Shown here: piece after piece, positions 7,927-16,703 of the stretch | How positions within the stretch are numbered: position 1 is the stretch's first letter | How the letters are laid out: each line of letters begins with the position of its first letter | NCBI GenBank assembly: GCA_030698225.1 | Contig: JAUYNR010000006.1 | Location: 28,624-92,623, forward strand | Length of the DNA stretch: 64,000 nt | Origin: Oxalobacteraceae bacterium | GTDB lineage: Bacteria > Pseudomonadota > Gammaproteobacteria > Burkholderiales > Burkholderiaceae_D | Direction of reading: 5' to 3' | Position numbers and translations under genes: made by a program | The notes under the pieces: generated by a model | Seen by the model: only the letters and a program-made list of their open reading frames with translations | Told to the model about the DNA's origin: nothing | Database searches by the model: none

Positions 7927-9840
7927 ATGTCCGAAACACCTATTCCATTATTTGCCGATTTGAACCTGAGTGCGCCGCTGTTGCGCGTGCTGCAGGAGCT
8001 CGGCTATGAGTTGCCGTCGCCGATCCAGGCCGCCACCATTCCGATTTTACTGGACAACCGCGACGTGCTCGGCCAGGCCCAGACCGGAACCGGCAAGACG
8101 GCCGCTTTTGCGCTGCCGATTCTGTCCCGCATCGACCTCAAGCAGAGCACACCGCAGGCGCTGGTGCTGGCGCCGACGCGCGAACTTGCGATCCAGGTGG
8201 CGGAAGCATTCCAGCGCTACGCTTCGCACATTCCCGGCTTTCATGTGCTGCCGATTTACGGTGGCCAGAGTTATGGCGCGCAGCTGTCCGCATTGCGGCG
8301 CGGCGTGCATGTGGTGGTCGGCACGCCCGGCCGCGTGATCGATCACCTCGATAAAGGTTCGCTGGACCTGTCGAAGCTCAAGACGCTGGTACTCGATGAA
8401 GCCGACGAAATGCTGCGCATGGGTTTTATCGACGATGTGGAGCGGATCCTGCAGGAAACGCCGGAAACGCGCCAAACCGCCTTGTTCTCCGCCACCATGC
8501 CGTCGGCCATCAAGCGCATCGCCCAAACCTATTTGCGCAACCCGACTGAAGTCACGATTGCCGCCAAGACCGGCACCGCCGACAATATTCGCCAGCGCTA
8601 CTGGCTGGTGTCCGGCATGCACAAGCTCGATGCGCTGACGCGGATTCTGGAAGCCGAAACCTTCGATGGCATGATCATTTTTTCGCGCACCAAACTGGGC
8701 ACCGAAGAATTGGCGGGCAAATTGCAGGCGCGGGGCTTTTCCGCGGCGGCCATCAACGGCGATATCCAGCAGCAACAGCGCGAGCGCACCATCGGGCAAC
8801 TGAAGAGCGGCGAGATCGATATCCTGGTCGCCACCGATGTCGCCGCACGCGGCCTGGATGTGGAACGCATCAGCCATGTGATTAATTACGATGTCCCGCA
8901 CGATCCGGAAAGCTATACCCACCGCATCGGCCGCACCGGCCGCGCCGGGCGCAGCGGCGAGGCGATACTGTTCATCACCCCGCGCGAGCGGAATTTGCTG
9001 AAGGCGATCGAACGCGCGACCCGGCAACCGATTTCGCCGCTGGAATTGCCGACCGTGCAAGTGGTCAACGACGTGCGCATCGCCAAATTCAAGGAGCAGA
9101 TTACCGACACGCTGGCCCTGGGCGAGCTGGACATATTCACCTCGCTGATCGAAGAGTACGAGCGCGAGCGCAATGTGCCGGCGCTTGAAATCGCGGCCGC
9201 ACTGGCGAAAATGGCGCGCGGCAATGTGCCGCTATTGCTGGACAAGAAGCAGCGCGAGACGCAAGCTGCACCGTCCTGGTCCGATGAGAGGCCTGCCCGT
9301 GCGGCCAGGTTCGACCGTCCCGAGCGGCAGGAGCGGCCGGAACGCAGCGATCGAACCGACCGCGCCGAGCGCCCTGCGGCGCCGAGGAAGGAACGCTCCG
9401 ATCGCCCGGCTGACGTCGGCATGCAAAGTTTCCGCATCGAAGTCGGCCATGCGCACGGCGTCAAGCCCGGCAATATCGTCGGCGCGATTGCCAACGAGGC
9501 CGGGCTGGAATCCAGGCATATCGGCCGCATCGACATCCAGGATGACTACAGCACGCTGGATCTGCCGGCCGACATGCCCAAGGAGTTGCTGGAACACCTG
9601 AAAACAGTATGGGTGGCCGGGCAGCAATTGCGCATCAGCCGCGCCGGCGAGCAGCCGGATAGCGCCGCTAAACCCGCTGGCAGGAAGACTTTATTTGCGA
9701 CCCCGAAAACCGGCGGCGACAGAAGAGTCGGCGAAAAATCCGGTGGCAAGCCGCCGTTCAAGTCGAAAAGCGATTTCGTCAATCGGCCAGGCGATGCGGC
9801 CAAGCCCAAGCCACACCGCAAGGGCCCGAAGCCGGCGTAA
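7927..9840 (+). CDS. deaD: DEAD-box RNA helicase with DbpA-type RNA-binding domain
   Basis: This encodes 637 residues from the ATG at 7927; a GTG at 7915 is an alternative start. All helicase motifs are present: AQTGTGKT (K57), PTRELA, TPGR, DEAD near residue 156, SAT, ARGLD and HRIGRTGRAG. A basic, Arg/Glu-rich linker follows (about 460-500), then a DbpA-like RNA-binding fold (about 500-575, MQSFRIEVGHAHGVKPG) and a Lys/Pro-rich tail. DeaD/CsdA proteins unwind structured RNA in ribosome assembly, mRNA decay and cold adaptation. It is a single-gene unit at the edge of the prophage. Confidence 0.92.
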   Translation: MSETPIPLFADLNLSAPLLRVLQELGYELPSPIQAATIPILLDNRDVLGQAQTGTGKTAAFALPILSRIDLKQSTPQALVLAPTRELAIQVAEAFQRYASHIPGFHVLPIYGGQSYGAQLSALRRGVHVVVGTPGRVIDHLDKGSLDLSKLKTLVLDEADEMLRMGFIDDVERILQETPETRQTALFSATMPSAIKRIAQTYLRNPTEVTIAAKTGTADNIRQRYWLVSGMHKLDALTRILEAETFDGMIIFSRTKLGTEELAGKLQARGFSAAAINGDIQQQQRERTIGQLKSGEIDILVATDVAARGLDVERISHVINYDVPHDPESYTHRIGRTGRAGRSGEAILFITPRERNLLKAIERATRQPISPLELPTVQVVNDVRIAKFKEQITDTLALGELDIFTSLIEEYERERNVPALEIAAALAKMARGNVPLLLDKKQRETQAAPSWSDERPARAARFDRPERQERPERSDRTDRAERPAAPRKERSDRPADVGMQSFRIEVGHAHGVKPGNIVGAIANEAGLESRHIGRIDIQDDYSTLDLPADMPKELLEHLKTVWVAGQQLRISRAGEQPDSAAKPAGRKTLFATPKTGGDRRVGEKSGGKPPFKSKSDFVNRPGDAAKPKPHRKGPKPA

Positions 9841-9856
9841 TTTTTACGCAACGCAT

Positions 9857-9922
9857 GGTCCACGAAAAGCACGAAAGAAGACCAATGGGGAAATTTCGTG
9901 CTTTTCGTGTCTTTCGTGGACA
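9857..9922. repeat. CACGAAA-rich inverted repeat, copy 1
   Basis: GTCCACGAAAAGCACGAAAG is mirrored by CTTTCGTGGAC about 40 bp later, after the helicase stop. A second, one-sided copy lies at 33139-33172, and both run into TGGGG. Similar CACGAAA repeats are widely scattered in environmental proteobacterial genomes. The copy here could fold in RNA as a large stem and might end helicase transcription, though it lacks a T tract. Confidence 0.7.
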
Positions 9923-10060
9923 AGATTTAGCTTGGATGGAATTTTGCCGGGATCGGATTTGAAAAATTGAAAACCACGCTGCTCAGGGTGACCGGCATGA
10001 ACGATGCGCAATGGGTTCGCATCGTCGCCAACCCGATCCAGCCCAACCTGAACCCCTGCC

Positions 10061-10459
10061 TTGACGCTTCCTGAACCGATTCCCTGGGTCCATCTGCTGA
10101 CGCCGTCCGAGGCCGAGGCCTGGATCGACTGTTGCAATTACGATTTGCAGCAGTGCATCCCGCAGGCCGGCGCCAGCGGCTGCGGCGTTCGTTTCTCGCT
10201 GGCCGCAGGCGGCGATATTTTCCTGCACACCACGCAAGAAGGCATTGTGTTGCTGGACGTCACGCCGGATGCGCAGTGGGCCGCGCCGGTAATTGCGGCG
10301 GCCGCCGACATCGCGCAGCCCGACACCCAAATCTGGCATTTTCCCGACGACAAGTTAATCCAGTTCGTGCTGGGACTCAGCAGCCTGGTCGCATCCACCA
10401 CCATGGTCTTGCAGCACGATTTCAAACGGAACAGAAAGCGCATCGCGCTGCAGCGCTGA
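10061..10459 (+). CDS. Hypothetical protein, possibly frameshifted at its 5' end
   Basis: This encodes 132 residues with coding-like composition and no recognised domain. It has Cys-Cys near residue 25 and one hydrophobic helix near the C-terminus. The only upstream start available is TTG at 10061, because an in-frame TGA lies at 10049-10051. An adjacent frame starting at ATG 9997 reads MNDAQWVRIVANPIQPNLNP before a stop at 10072-10074. A one-base frameshift around 10050-10070 could join the two into a longer protein. Function is unknown. Confidence 0.5.
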   Translation: MTLPEPIPWVHLLTPSEAEAWIDCCNYDLQQCIPQAGASGCGVRFSLAAGGDIFLHTTQEGIVLLDVTPDAQWAAPVIAAAADIAQPDTQIWHFPDDKLIQFVLGLSSLVASTTMVLQHDFKRNRKRIALQR

Positions 10460-10495
10460 GCTGATTCCCGCTTCGATTCCTGTGGCAGTCTTCTG

Positions 10496-11509
10496 CTAGA
10501 CCCAGTCGCGGTCGCGCAATTCGTTCTTGATATAGGCGTAAAACACCGGCGCTGCGACCACGCCGTGCAGGCCGAACAGCGTTTCCATCACCAGGATCGC
10601 GGTCAGCAGTTCCCATGAACGGGCATTGACATGCGCACCGATGATTCTGGCATTCAAAAAATACTCCAGCTTATGAATCACGATCATGAAGGCCAGTGAT
10701 GAAATCGCCGTATGCAAGCCGTGCGACAAGGCCACGATCACGATCACCGTATTCGATACGATATTGCCAACCACCGGTATCATGCCGGCAATGAAAGTGA
10801 TCGCAATCATGCTCTTGGTAAATGGCAGATGGATGCCGGCCAGCGGCAACACCAGCATCAGGTAAATCGCAGTGAAGAAGGTATTGATGAGCGAGATCCG
10901 GACCTGGGCGAATACCACTTTCTGGAAAATCTGGCGCAAATTGACCGCGCGCTGGTGCAGTGCGGCGGCAAATGGCCGGTAGTGCACATGTGCAGTGGCG
11001 TCCTGCAGCGCGACCATGCTGCCGATGATCATGCCCAGCAGCAGATGGACGATGATGCGCCCGGCTTTCTGCCCCAGTAATTTTGCCTCGTCCGCGTGTT
11101 CGCGCAGCCAGTCGGTCAGCAGCGCACGCAATGCATCGACACCGGCCGGCACATAGTCGCGCACCCAGGCCGGCATCTGATCGCGCGATGCCTCGATGAT
11201 ATCGGCCAGCTTTTGCAGCAGAGCAGAAAGATTGCCGGTATCGCTGCGCATGAATGCAAACACCGCCCAGATCAGGGCCGACACGGCCGCCACAATCAGT
11301 GCGGACAGCAAGGCGACTGCGATCCAGCGCGCCTGCTGGTTGCTGAATCGCTTGGTAATCTTCGGCGCCATCAGATGCACCAGCGAATGTACCAGCAGGC
11401 CGGAAAACAGCGCCAGCAGCAGGCCCGATTTGAGGACCACAAATAACGCCACCGCCATCAGAGCATAAGAGATTGCGACCGGCAACGTGATCGGGTTTGA
11501 TTTGTTCAT
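10496..11509 (-). CDS. AI-2E family permease (PerM/TqsA type)
   Basis: This inner-membrane protein has 337 residues from the ATG at 11509; an upstream TTG would add 19. About seven or eight membrane helices are visible. The C-terminal signature region reads IPVVGNIVSNTVIVIVAL, then HKLEYFLNARIIGAHVNAR and LFGLHGVVAAPVFYAYIK, typical of the AI-2E exporter family. Members export autoinducer-2 or act as ion antiporters, and the substrate here cannot be told. It is a single gene converging on the hypothetical gene to its left. Confidence 0.8.
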   Translation of the reverse strand: MNKSNPITLPVAISYALMAVALFVVLKSGLLLALFSGLLVHSLVHLMAPKITKRFSNQQARWIAVALLSALIVAAVSALIWAVFAFMRSDTGNLSALLQKLADIIEASRDQMPAWVRDYVPAGVDALRALLTDWLREHADEAKLLGQKAGRIIVHLLLGMIIGSMVALQDATAHVHYRPFAAALHQRAVNLRQIFQKVVFAQVRISLINTFFTAIYLMLVLPLAGIHLPFTKSMIAITFIAGMIPVVGNIVSNTVIVIVALSHGLHTAISSLAFMIVIHKLEYFLNARIIGAHVNARSWELLTAILVMETLFGLHGVVAAPVFYAYIKNELRDRDWV

Positions 11510-11641
11510 GGAAATGATAAGGGGGAAAGTGAGCGTGATTAAGCCACTGCTTGGGAATAAACTCAATCGAAATAGGACTTAGACGCAATTATAGAGGGCA
11601 GGGCGGTGCCGGAAATGCATCGCAGAAATAAATATAAACAA

Positions 11642-11701
11642 GGGGTATAGTGATAAAACAATGCTTTTCCGCATATATTTAAAGCGAATATGAAAATACC
11701 A
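11642..11701 (-). repeat. AT-rich ~60-bp intergenic element, copy 1
   Basis: On the reverse strand it begins GGTATTTTCATA, has TATGCGG in the centre and ends CTATACCCC. It lies in the gap between the AI-2E permease gene and the DUF342 gene. The other seven copies are at 14322, 18177, 26173, 33221, 37568, 59039 and 63399; no function is known to me. Confidence 0.75.
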
Positions 11702-11723
11702 TATTCAGTATGACAAATATCCC

Positions 11724-13367
11724 TCAGTTGCAAACAATCAAGCCATTTTCCAGCAAAACAGTGCCGCCGGCCCGGTCTTCATGCACCGACCAGACTTGCT
11801 TGCCGATCCGCAGCTCGACCCCCTCGTGCATGGTGTGGCTGACTTCGATCCTGGCTTGCTCGGTGAGTTTTTGCTTGGCGGCGAGTTCTGCCTTTTCTTC
11901 AATCAGCAGATAAATTTCGGCGGTCAGTTGCTTGAACGTGGCCTGCGCCTTTGCGCCCATGCCATCCTCGCCTTTGAGGGGATTTTGCGCCAGGTAGGCC
12001 AGCAACTTGCGGATTTGCTCCAGCTCCGCCAGCTTGCCTTGCAGCCGGTGTTCCTGATTTATGATTTCTTGCCCAAGATACGGGTCGGAACCGACCTGGA
12101 CGCTGGTTTCCAGGCCGGAAGCGGAGCCCAGCACCGGCGCCCTGACCAGCAGCGTCGCATGCACGATGCCGCCGGCGATATTGTTGTTCTTGACGCCCGG
12201 CTTGCCGACCAAGACTGCATTGCGGGCATACATCTCGGATTGGCGGGCATCGCCGGCCACATGGATCGAATCCCCCGCTTCGATATGCGCATGCTCGATG
12301 AACAATGCCTGAACCGTACCCTGAGCGCGAATTCTGGCGGTGTTGGCCGGCAGTGCCCGGGCGCCCGGCTGCGTACCTCCATGCCCGATGATGCCGCCGT
12401 TGACCGCAACGTTGCCGCCGGCAATGATTTCAGCGGCTTCGACCGTGCCGACCACGATCACGTCGCCTGTCACGTTGAGCTGCATGCCGGATTTGACATC
12501 GCCCTGAATCCGGATCGTGCCCTCGAAAACGATATTGCCGGTGCTCAGATTGAGCGCCGGTACTTCCAGCACGTTGTTGATATACACACCATTCCGCAGC
12601 ACTACCGGTTGTCCGGCGCACGTGGCCAGCAGCAGATCGGGATCAAGCGGGTCCGCTGCCGCGCCCTCCAGATCGGCGGCGAATGCAATCTCGGGAACCG
12701 GGCTGGCCGATATCTGCGCGCCCTTGATATCGGTGCCGTCGATGCCCGGAATCGGCGCGATGCGGCGCATCAGCGGATCGCCCGAACGCACCAGCAACAG
12801 ATGGCACAGGTCGTGGTAGCGCAACGTCGCGCTGCCGTCGGCGTCGGCATCAGCTTGCTGCTGCGCCGGATCGACCAGCAGGCTTTCGAATCTGCCGGGC
12901 GTGCCTTGCAGCGCCGCGTCGCCCTTGGCAATGCACAACCGTTCGCAGCGGCCGGCTGCCAGTGCGGCATCGAGGGCCTCCTGTTGCAGCCCGTGGATGA
13001 TGCCTTGTTCGCGCACGCTGGCCAGCACTGCGTCGGGGTCCACCGCCTGCCCGCCGTGCGGCGGATCCAGCGTCAGATGGGCGCGCTGCAAATCAGCGTC
13101 GAGCGTGAGCGTGAATGCGCCGTCGCAGCGCCTGCCGATCGGCATTTCGAGCGTGCCGGCGCAATTGCCGCAGCGCTCGATGAAGTCGCGCAGCGCGGAC
13201 TCCGGGAGCAGGTAATCGCCAAAGCCCTGCTCGCCCAGCAGGCGGATCAGCAGCGCCAGATCGGGCCGGCTGCCGCCATTGGACGGATCGTAGCGGGCGG
13301 CCAGCGCGCCGCTTTCCTGCTGCAGGATAAAAGACAGCGCCGGTGCAACTGATGCAGGGTTTTCCAT
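11724..13367 (-). CDS. FapA/DUF342 polymer-forming domain protein
   Basis: This encodes 547 residues from the ATG at 13367, preceded by GAGG; the open frame extends further upstream without support. The central part (about residues 220-390) is rich in Gly, Val and Ile repeats such as GNIVFEGTIRIQGDVKSG and GDVIVVGTVEAAEIIAGG, a beta-helix of the FapA type. A coiled coil follows (about 425-510). Some DUF342 proteins tune flagellar or signalling systems; the role here is unknown. It is a single gene between two AT-rich elements. Confidence 0.8.
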   Translation of the reverse strand: MENPASVAPALSFILQQESGALAARYDPSNGGSRPDLALLIRLLGEQGFGDYLLPESALRDFIERCGNCAGTLEMPIGRRCDGAFTLTLDADLQRAHLTLDPPHGGQAVDPDAVLASVREQGIIHGLQQEALDAALAAGRCERLCIAKGDAALQGTPGRFESLLVDPAQQQADADADGSATLRYHDLCHLLLVRSGDPLMRRIAPIPGIDGTDIKGAQISASPVPEIAFAADLEGAAADPLDPDLLLATCAGQPVVLRNGVYINNVLEVPALNLSTGNIVFEGTIRIQGDVKSGMQLNVTGDVIVVGTVEAAEIIAGGNVAVNGGIIGHGGTQPGARALPANTARIRAQGTVQALFIEHAHIEAGDSIHVAGDARQSEMYARNAVLVGKPGVKNNNIAGGIVHATLLVRAPVLGSASGLETSVQVGSDPYLGQEIINQEHRLQGKLAELEQIRKLLAYLAQNPLKGEDGMGAKAQATFKQLTAEIYLLIEEKAELAAKQKLTEQARIEVSHTMHEGVELRIGKQVWSVHEDRAGGTVLLENGLIVCN

Positions 13368-13557
13368 TAGATCCTCGCTACGTTGCGAATTGGAAATTCG
13401 GTAATCTAGGTTACCACTCAATGCGGACAGAAAATAGGTATCTGCCCGGACTGTGCGGGCGCCGGCTTGACAGGCCGCCTTGTAGAATGGCATACAGGGT
13501 TGAACCAAAGATAAAGTTTTACATGCGCCAACGCACCCACCCAATAATGGATTGATT

Positions 13558-13974
13558 ATGACCATGCAACTTGATCTGTCATCGCTGATAAATGCCTTGT
13601 TGCGCCTGGAAGAAGCGCTGCAGGCGCACGGCGCTGCGCCGGAAAATACCTTGTATCGCGATGCAACCATCCAGCGTTTTGAATTCAGTTACCAGTTATC
13701 GCACAAGATGCTCAAGCGTTATCTGGAAATGGCATCGCCCAATCCGGCCGGCATCGACGAGATGGCCTTTCCCGACATGATCCGCTCTGCCAGCGAACAG
13801 GGCTTGCTGCGCAGCGGCTGGGATCGCTGGACGGATTACCGCAAGGCGCGCAGCATCAGCAGCCACACTTATGACGAAGAAAAAGCCAAACAGGTGATGG
13901 CCATCGTTCCCGATTTCCTGCAAGAAGCCCGCGCGCTGCTGGCTGAGCTGCAAAAAAGGAGCGTCCGCGCATGA
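13558..13974 (+). CDS. hepT: HepT-like HEPN toxin of a type VII toxin-antitoxin pair
   Basis: This encodes 138 residues, a helical protein of the HI0074 (nucleotidyltransferase substrate-binding) family. The HEPN RNase motif RX4HXY is intact as R98-SISS-H103-T-Y105. In characterised HepT/MntA pairs the tyrosine is AMPylated by MntA, which silences the RNase. The ATG at 13558 is preferred over a TTG six bases upstream. The gene overlaps mntA by four bases. Either toxin or modification-target roles are possible; activity is inferred from motifs. Confidence 0.85.
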   Translation: MTMQLDLSSLINALLRLEEALQAHGAAPENTLYRDATIQRFEFSYQLSHKMLKRYLEMASPNPAGIDEMAFPDMIRSASEQGLLRSGWDRWTDYRKARSISSHTYDEEKAKQVMAIVPDFLQEARALLAELQKRSVRA

Positions 13975-14279
13975 GTTCGATGCCCGGCATAGACGTCACT
14001 GCAGAGCAATGGGCCAGCATCTCCGCGATCCTGCAGCGTCATCTGGCGGGCCAGCCGGTCTGGGCCTTCGGCTCGCGCGCCACCCGTAGCGCCAAGCCCT
14101 ATTCGGACCTCGACCTGGCGATCATCGGCGAGCAGCCTGTGCCTATCGCGCTGCTGGCAGCACTGGAGCATGATTTCACCGAATCCGACTTGCCATTCAA
14201 GGTCGATCTGATCGACTGGGCAAGCACCGGCGAGGAATTTCGCCGGATCATCGCGCGCGACCATGTGGTGGTGCAGTGA
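13971..14279 (+). CDS. mntA: MntA-like minimal nucleotidyltransferase antitoxin
   Basis: This encodes 102 residues with the minimal nucleotidyltransferase signature GSX10DXD, seen as G34-S35 and D46-L-D48, and a later acidic segment (FKVDLID) that supplies the third carboxylate. It starts inside the hepT stop (ATGA), so both are made together. It is expected to AMPylate HepT and neutralise it. After the stop there is a palindrome, TTTCAGC/GCTGAAA (14290-14306), that could form a hairpin but has no T tract. Confidence 0.85.
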   Translation: MSSMPGIDVTAEQWASISAILQRHLAGQPVWAFGSRATRSAKPYSDLDLAIIGEQPVPIALLAALEHDFTESDLPFKVDLIDWASTGEEFRRIIARDHVVVQ

Positions 14280-14321
14280 TGCACAGGGTTTCAGCAGCGC
14301 TGAAAAATATTAAAGCGATAG

Positions 14322-14383
14322 GGGGTATATCTTAAAACCATGTTGTTTTCGCACAGTAACATTGCGGCTTTAAATATACTGCC
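14322..14383 (-). repeat. AT-rich ~60-bp intergenic element, copy 2
   Basis: On the reverse strand it begins GGCAGTATATTTAAA, has TGTGCGAAAA in the centre and ends AGATATACCCC. It lies between the mntA stop and the MFS gene stop, a convergent intergenic gap. Confidence 0.75.
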
Positions 14384-14388
14384 ATTCA

Positions 14389-15552
14389 CTACGGCCGTGC
14401 CATGATCTTCGCGATGAAGGCCGGGCGCCGTTCCCACAGCAGGCTGGCCACGAAGATCGCCGCTCCCAGCCACAGCACGACCACCAGCGCATTGACGTGG
14501 ATGCTTTCCATCAAGGCGCCGGTCAGCAGCGGCCCGCCGCTGCCGGATACGCCCCAGGTGGCGTTGATGATGGCGGTGGCAGCGACCAGACGCTGGCCGG
14601 AGAAGCGATCGCCGCAGGCCACCAGCGCCAGCACGTAGATGCCGCCGGCAGTACCGCCCAGCACATACAGCAGCACCCACCACAGCCATGGCAGCGAAAC
14701 TGCCAGCGGCATCAGCGGCAGCAACAGGCAGGCGACCAGGCCACACCCCAGATGGACGCGGGCGCGGCCGATGCGGTCGGCCAGCCAGCCGAGCGGAAAC
14801 TGCAACGTGGTGTTGCCGATGAGCATCACAGTCGCAGACAGCAGCGCCTGTTCGAGCGGAATCCCGTGCCGCATGCCGAACAGCGGCAGCAAGCTCAGCG
14901 CCAGCGCATCGAACAGCGCGAAGAAGGCGGTGCCGAGGATGATGACCGGCATCCGCGGGCCGACGATCTTCCATTTGGCCGCGTGCTCGTCGCCGATCAG
15001 GTGACTGCGGTTGGACATCAGCGCCAGGCCCGGAATCGACAGCAGGAACAGTGCGCCGCAGGCCGCGAACGGCCAGGCGATCCGGCCCGCCAGCAAGGCC
15101 ACCAGGGCCGGACCGATCAGCTGGAACAGCGTGAAGGTGGTCGCATACAGCGCCAGTACCCGCCCCCGCGCGCCGTCGGGCGCCAGCTTGTTGACCCAGG
15201 CTTCGCCTACCGTAAACAGCACCCCCAAAGCGGCGCCGAAAATGAAGCGCAAGATGCCCCAGAAGATCAGGTTGCTGCTGGTTTGCATCAGCACGGTCGT
15301 CAGTGCGGCGATTACCACCGCGGCGATCATGCTGCTGCGCGGCCCGAAGCGCGTCACCCAGCGCGCCACGAACGGCACTACGGCAAGGATGCCGACCGCG
15401 CCCAGCGCCGTCATCAGGCCGACGATATGGTTGCCCAGGCCGCGCTGGTCGAGCGTCAGTGCGGTCAGCGGCAGGGTTGCGCCCAGGCCCAGGCCGACCA
15501 CCGCCACGCTGACGGTGAGCGCCAGGAAATCCCGCCACGGCAGCGTCTTCAT
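14389..15552 (-). CDS. MFS transporter (YcaD/UMF2-like)
   Basis: This encodes 387 residues from the ATG at 15552; a GTG or ATG five codons upstream is possible. Twelve hydrophobic segments are visible. The motif A region between helices 2 and 3 reads RWVTRFGPRSS, and a second copy is LGWLADRIGRAR. Helix 5 carries GEAWVNKLAP, as in YcaD-like transporters. The substrate is unknown. It stands alone and points away from the polyamine genes. Confidence 0.8.
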   Translation of the reverse strand: MKTLPWRDFLALTVSVAVVGLGLGATLPLTALTLDQRGLGNHIVGLMTALGAVGILAVVPFVARWVTRFGPRSSMIAAVVIAALTTVLMQTSSNLIFWGILRFIFGAALGVLFTVGEAWVNKLAPDGARGRVLALYATTFTLFQLIGPALVALLAGRIAWPFAACGALFLLSIPGLALMSNRSHLIGDEHAAKWKIVGPRMPVIILGTAFFALFDALALSLLPLFGMRHGIPLEQALLSATVMLIGNTTLQFPLGWLADRIGRARVHLGCGLVACLLLPLMPLAVSLPWLWWVLLYVLGGTAGGIYVLALVACGDRFSGQRLVAATAIINATWGVSGSGGPLLTGALMESIHVNALVVVLWLGAAIFVASLLWERRPAFIAKIMARP

Positions 15553-15896
15553 GGCCGCGCTCCGCACTGGCGCGGCTGCGCCGGCCGTTTGTCTCGGGTG
15601 GTGCGTTGACGGCGGGTGAAAAAATCGGCAAGGGCCACGGCTGGCAGATCGGTAGTCGGAAGTTGGATTGTCAAGGGAAGTGAAGTGGTTTTATTCGTGT
15701 GGTGAAAGTGCTGCTGCCAATTTCATGCAATCCAGCCTAAGATGATTTTAACGGGTATTGCGTATCAATTGCAGTGCGATTGGCGTCCGGCGCAGTTTGA
15801 TGTGCGTACAAGTAGTGCGCTACAGTATGCTTTTTGCAGCAAACTTCTTCCAGCCGCGTTATGCTGAATTTCCCTGATGCTTTTCATGGATCGTAT
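15553..15896. other. Intergenic gap, nothing clearly recognised
   Basis: This divergent gap separates the MFS gene from puuD and presumably holds promoters for both. I see no convincing sigma-70 pair, palindrome or small gene. It has an AT-rich stretch near 15735-15775. A GTATGC...GTATATGC arrangement near 15825-15900 faintly recalls the AT-rich element, but the core motif is absent. Confidence 0.4.
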
Positions 15897-16703
15897 ATGC
15901 GTAGCCCCATTGTCGTCGTTCCTTCCTGCACCCGGTCAGTCGGCGCCCATCCGTACTATGTCGCGCAGGTCAAGTATGTGGATGCGGTTTTGACCGGCGC
16001 CGGTTGCCAGCCGCTGGTGTTGCCCGCGATGGGCGCACGGATCGATTGGGAGGCGGTGCTGGAGGTGGCCGATGGCGTGATGCTGACCGGCTCGCCGTCG
16101 AATGTGCATCCGAGCCATTTTGAACAAACCGTGCTGAACCCCGCACTGCCGCTCGACCCGGCGCGCGACGCCACCACGCTGCCGCTGATTCGCGCGGCGA
16201 TTGAACGCGGGATACCGTTGTTTGCGATCTGTCGCGGCGCGCAGGAAATCAATGTCGCGCTGGGCGGCTCGTTGCATCAGGCGCTGCATCAGGCGCCCGG
16301 CTTCATCGATCACCGCGAGCCGGAAGGCGAGCTGGAAGCCCAATATATGCCTGCGCATATGGTGACGCTGACGCCCGGCGGCATGTTGATGCAGATACTC
16401 GGCGTCGGCAGCCAGATGATGGTCAATTCATTGCACGGCCAGGGCATCGACCGGCTGGCAAGCGGCCTGGTGGTCGAGGCGCGGGCGCAAGACGGCCTGA
16501 TCGAGGCCTACCGCATCGATGCGCCGGGCTTTAGCCTGGCCTTGCAATGGCATCCCGAATGGCGTCTGGCCGACAACCCCGATGGCTTGAAGCTGTACGC
16601 GGCTTTCGGGCGCGCCTGCCGTCTATACCAGTCGCAAAAATCATCGTCAGCGGCGACGCTGATGCAACCAACAGAAGAGGGTGCCTATGTCATTACGCGA
16701 TAA
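15897..16703 (+). CDS. puuD: Gamma-glutamyl-GABA hydrolase, PuuD-like
   Basis: This class I glutamine amidotransferase-fold protein of 268 residues would release GABA from gamma-glutamyl-GABA in putrescine breakdown. The nucleophile Cys is in FAICRGAQEINVALGG (about residue 112) and the His-Glu pair in QWHPEWR near the C-terminus. The ATG at 15897 fits the family N-terminus (PIVVVPSC); an ATG at 15861 is possible. It overlaps puuA by 17 bases, so the two are co-translated. Confidence 0.85.
   Translation: MRSPIVVVPSCTRSVGAHPYYVAQVKYVDAVLTGAGCQPLVLPAMGARIDWEAVLEVADGVMLTGSPSNVHPSHFEQTVLNPALPLDPARDATTLPLIRAAIERGIPLFAICRGAQEINVALGGSLHQALHQAPGFIDHREPEGELEAQYMPAHMVTLTPGGMLMQILGVGSQMMVNSLHGQGIDRLASGLVVEARAQDGLIEAYRIDAPGFSLALQWHPEWRLADNPDGLKLYAAFGRACRLYQSQKSSSAATLMQPTEEGAYVITR

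Noticed and set aside
11781..13352. Plus-strand open frame of 523 codons
   Set aside because: It mirrors the DUF342 gene; repeated Gln/His/Arg-rich text and no start site support.
14290..14306. TTTCAGC/GCTGAAA palindrome considered as a terminator of hepT-mntA
   Set aside because: The stem is short and neither side has a T tract, so terminator status is not supported.
14291..15631. Alternative reverse-strand frame over the MFS gene
   Set aside because: The other reverse frame shows twelve membrane helices and MFS loops; this one is a frame shadow with Arg/Ala/Gly bias.
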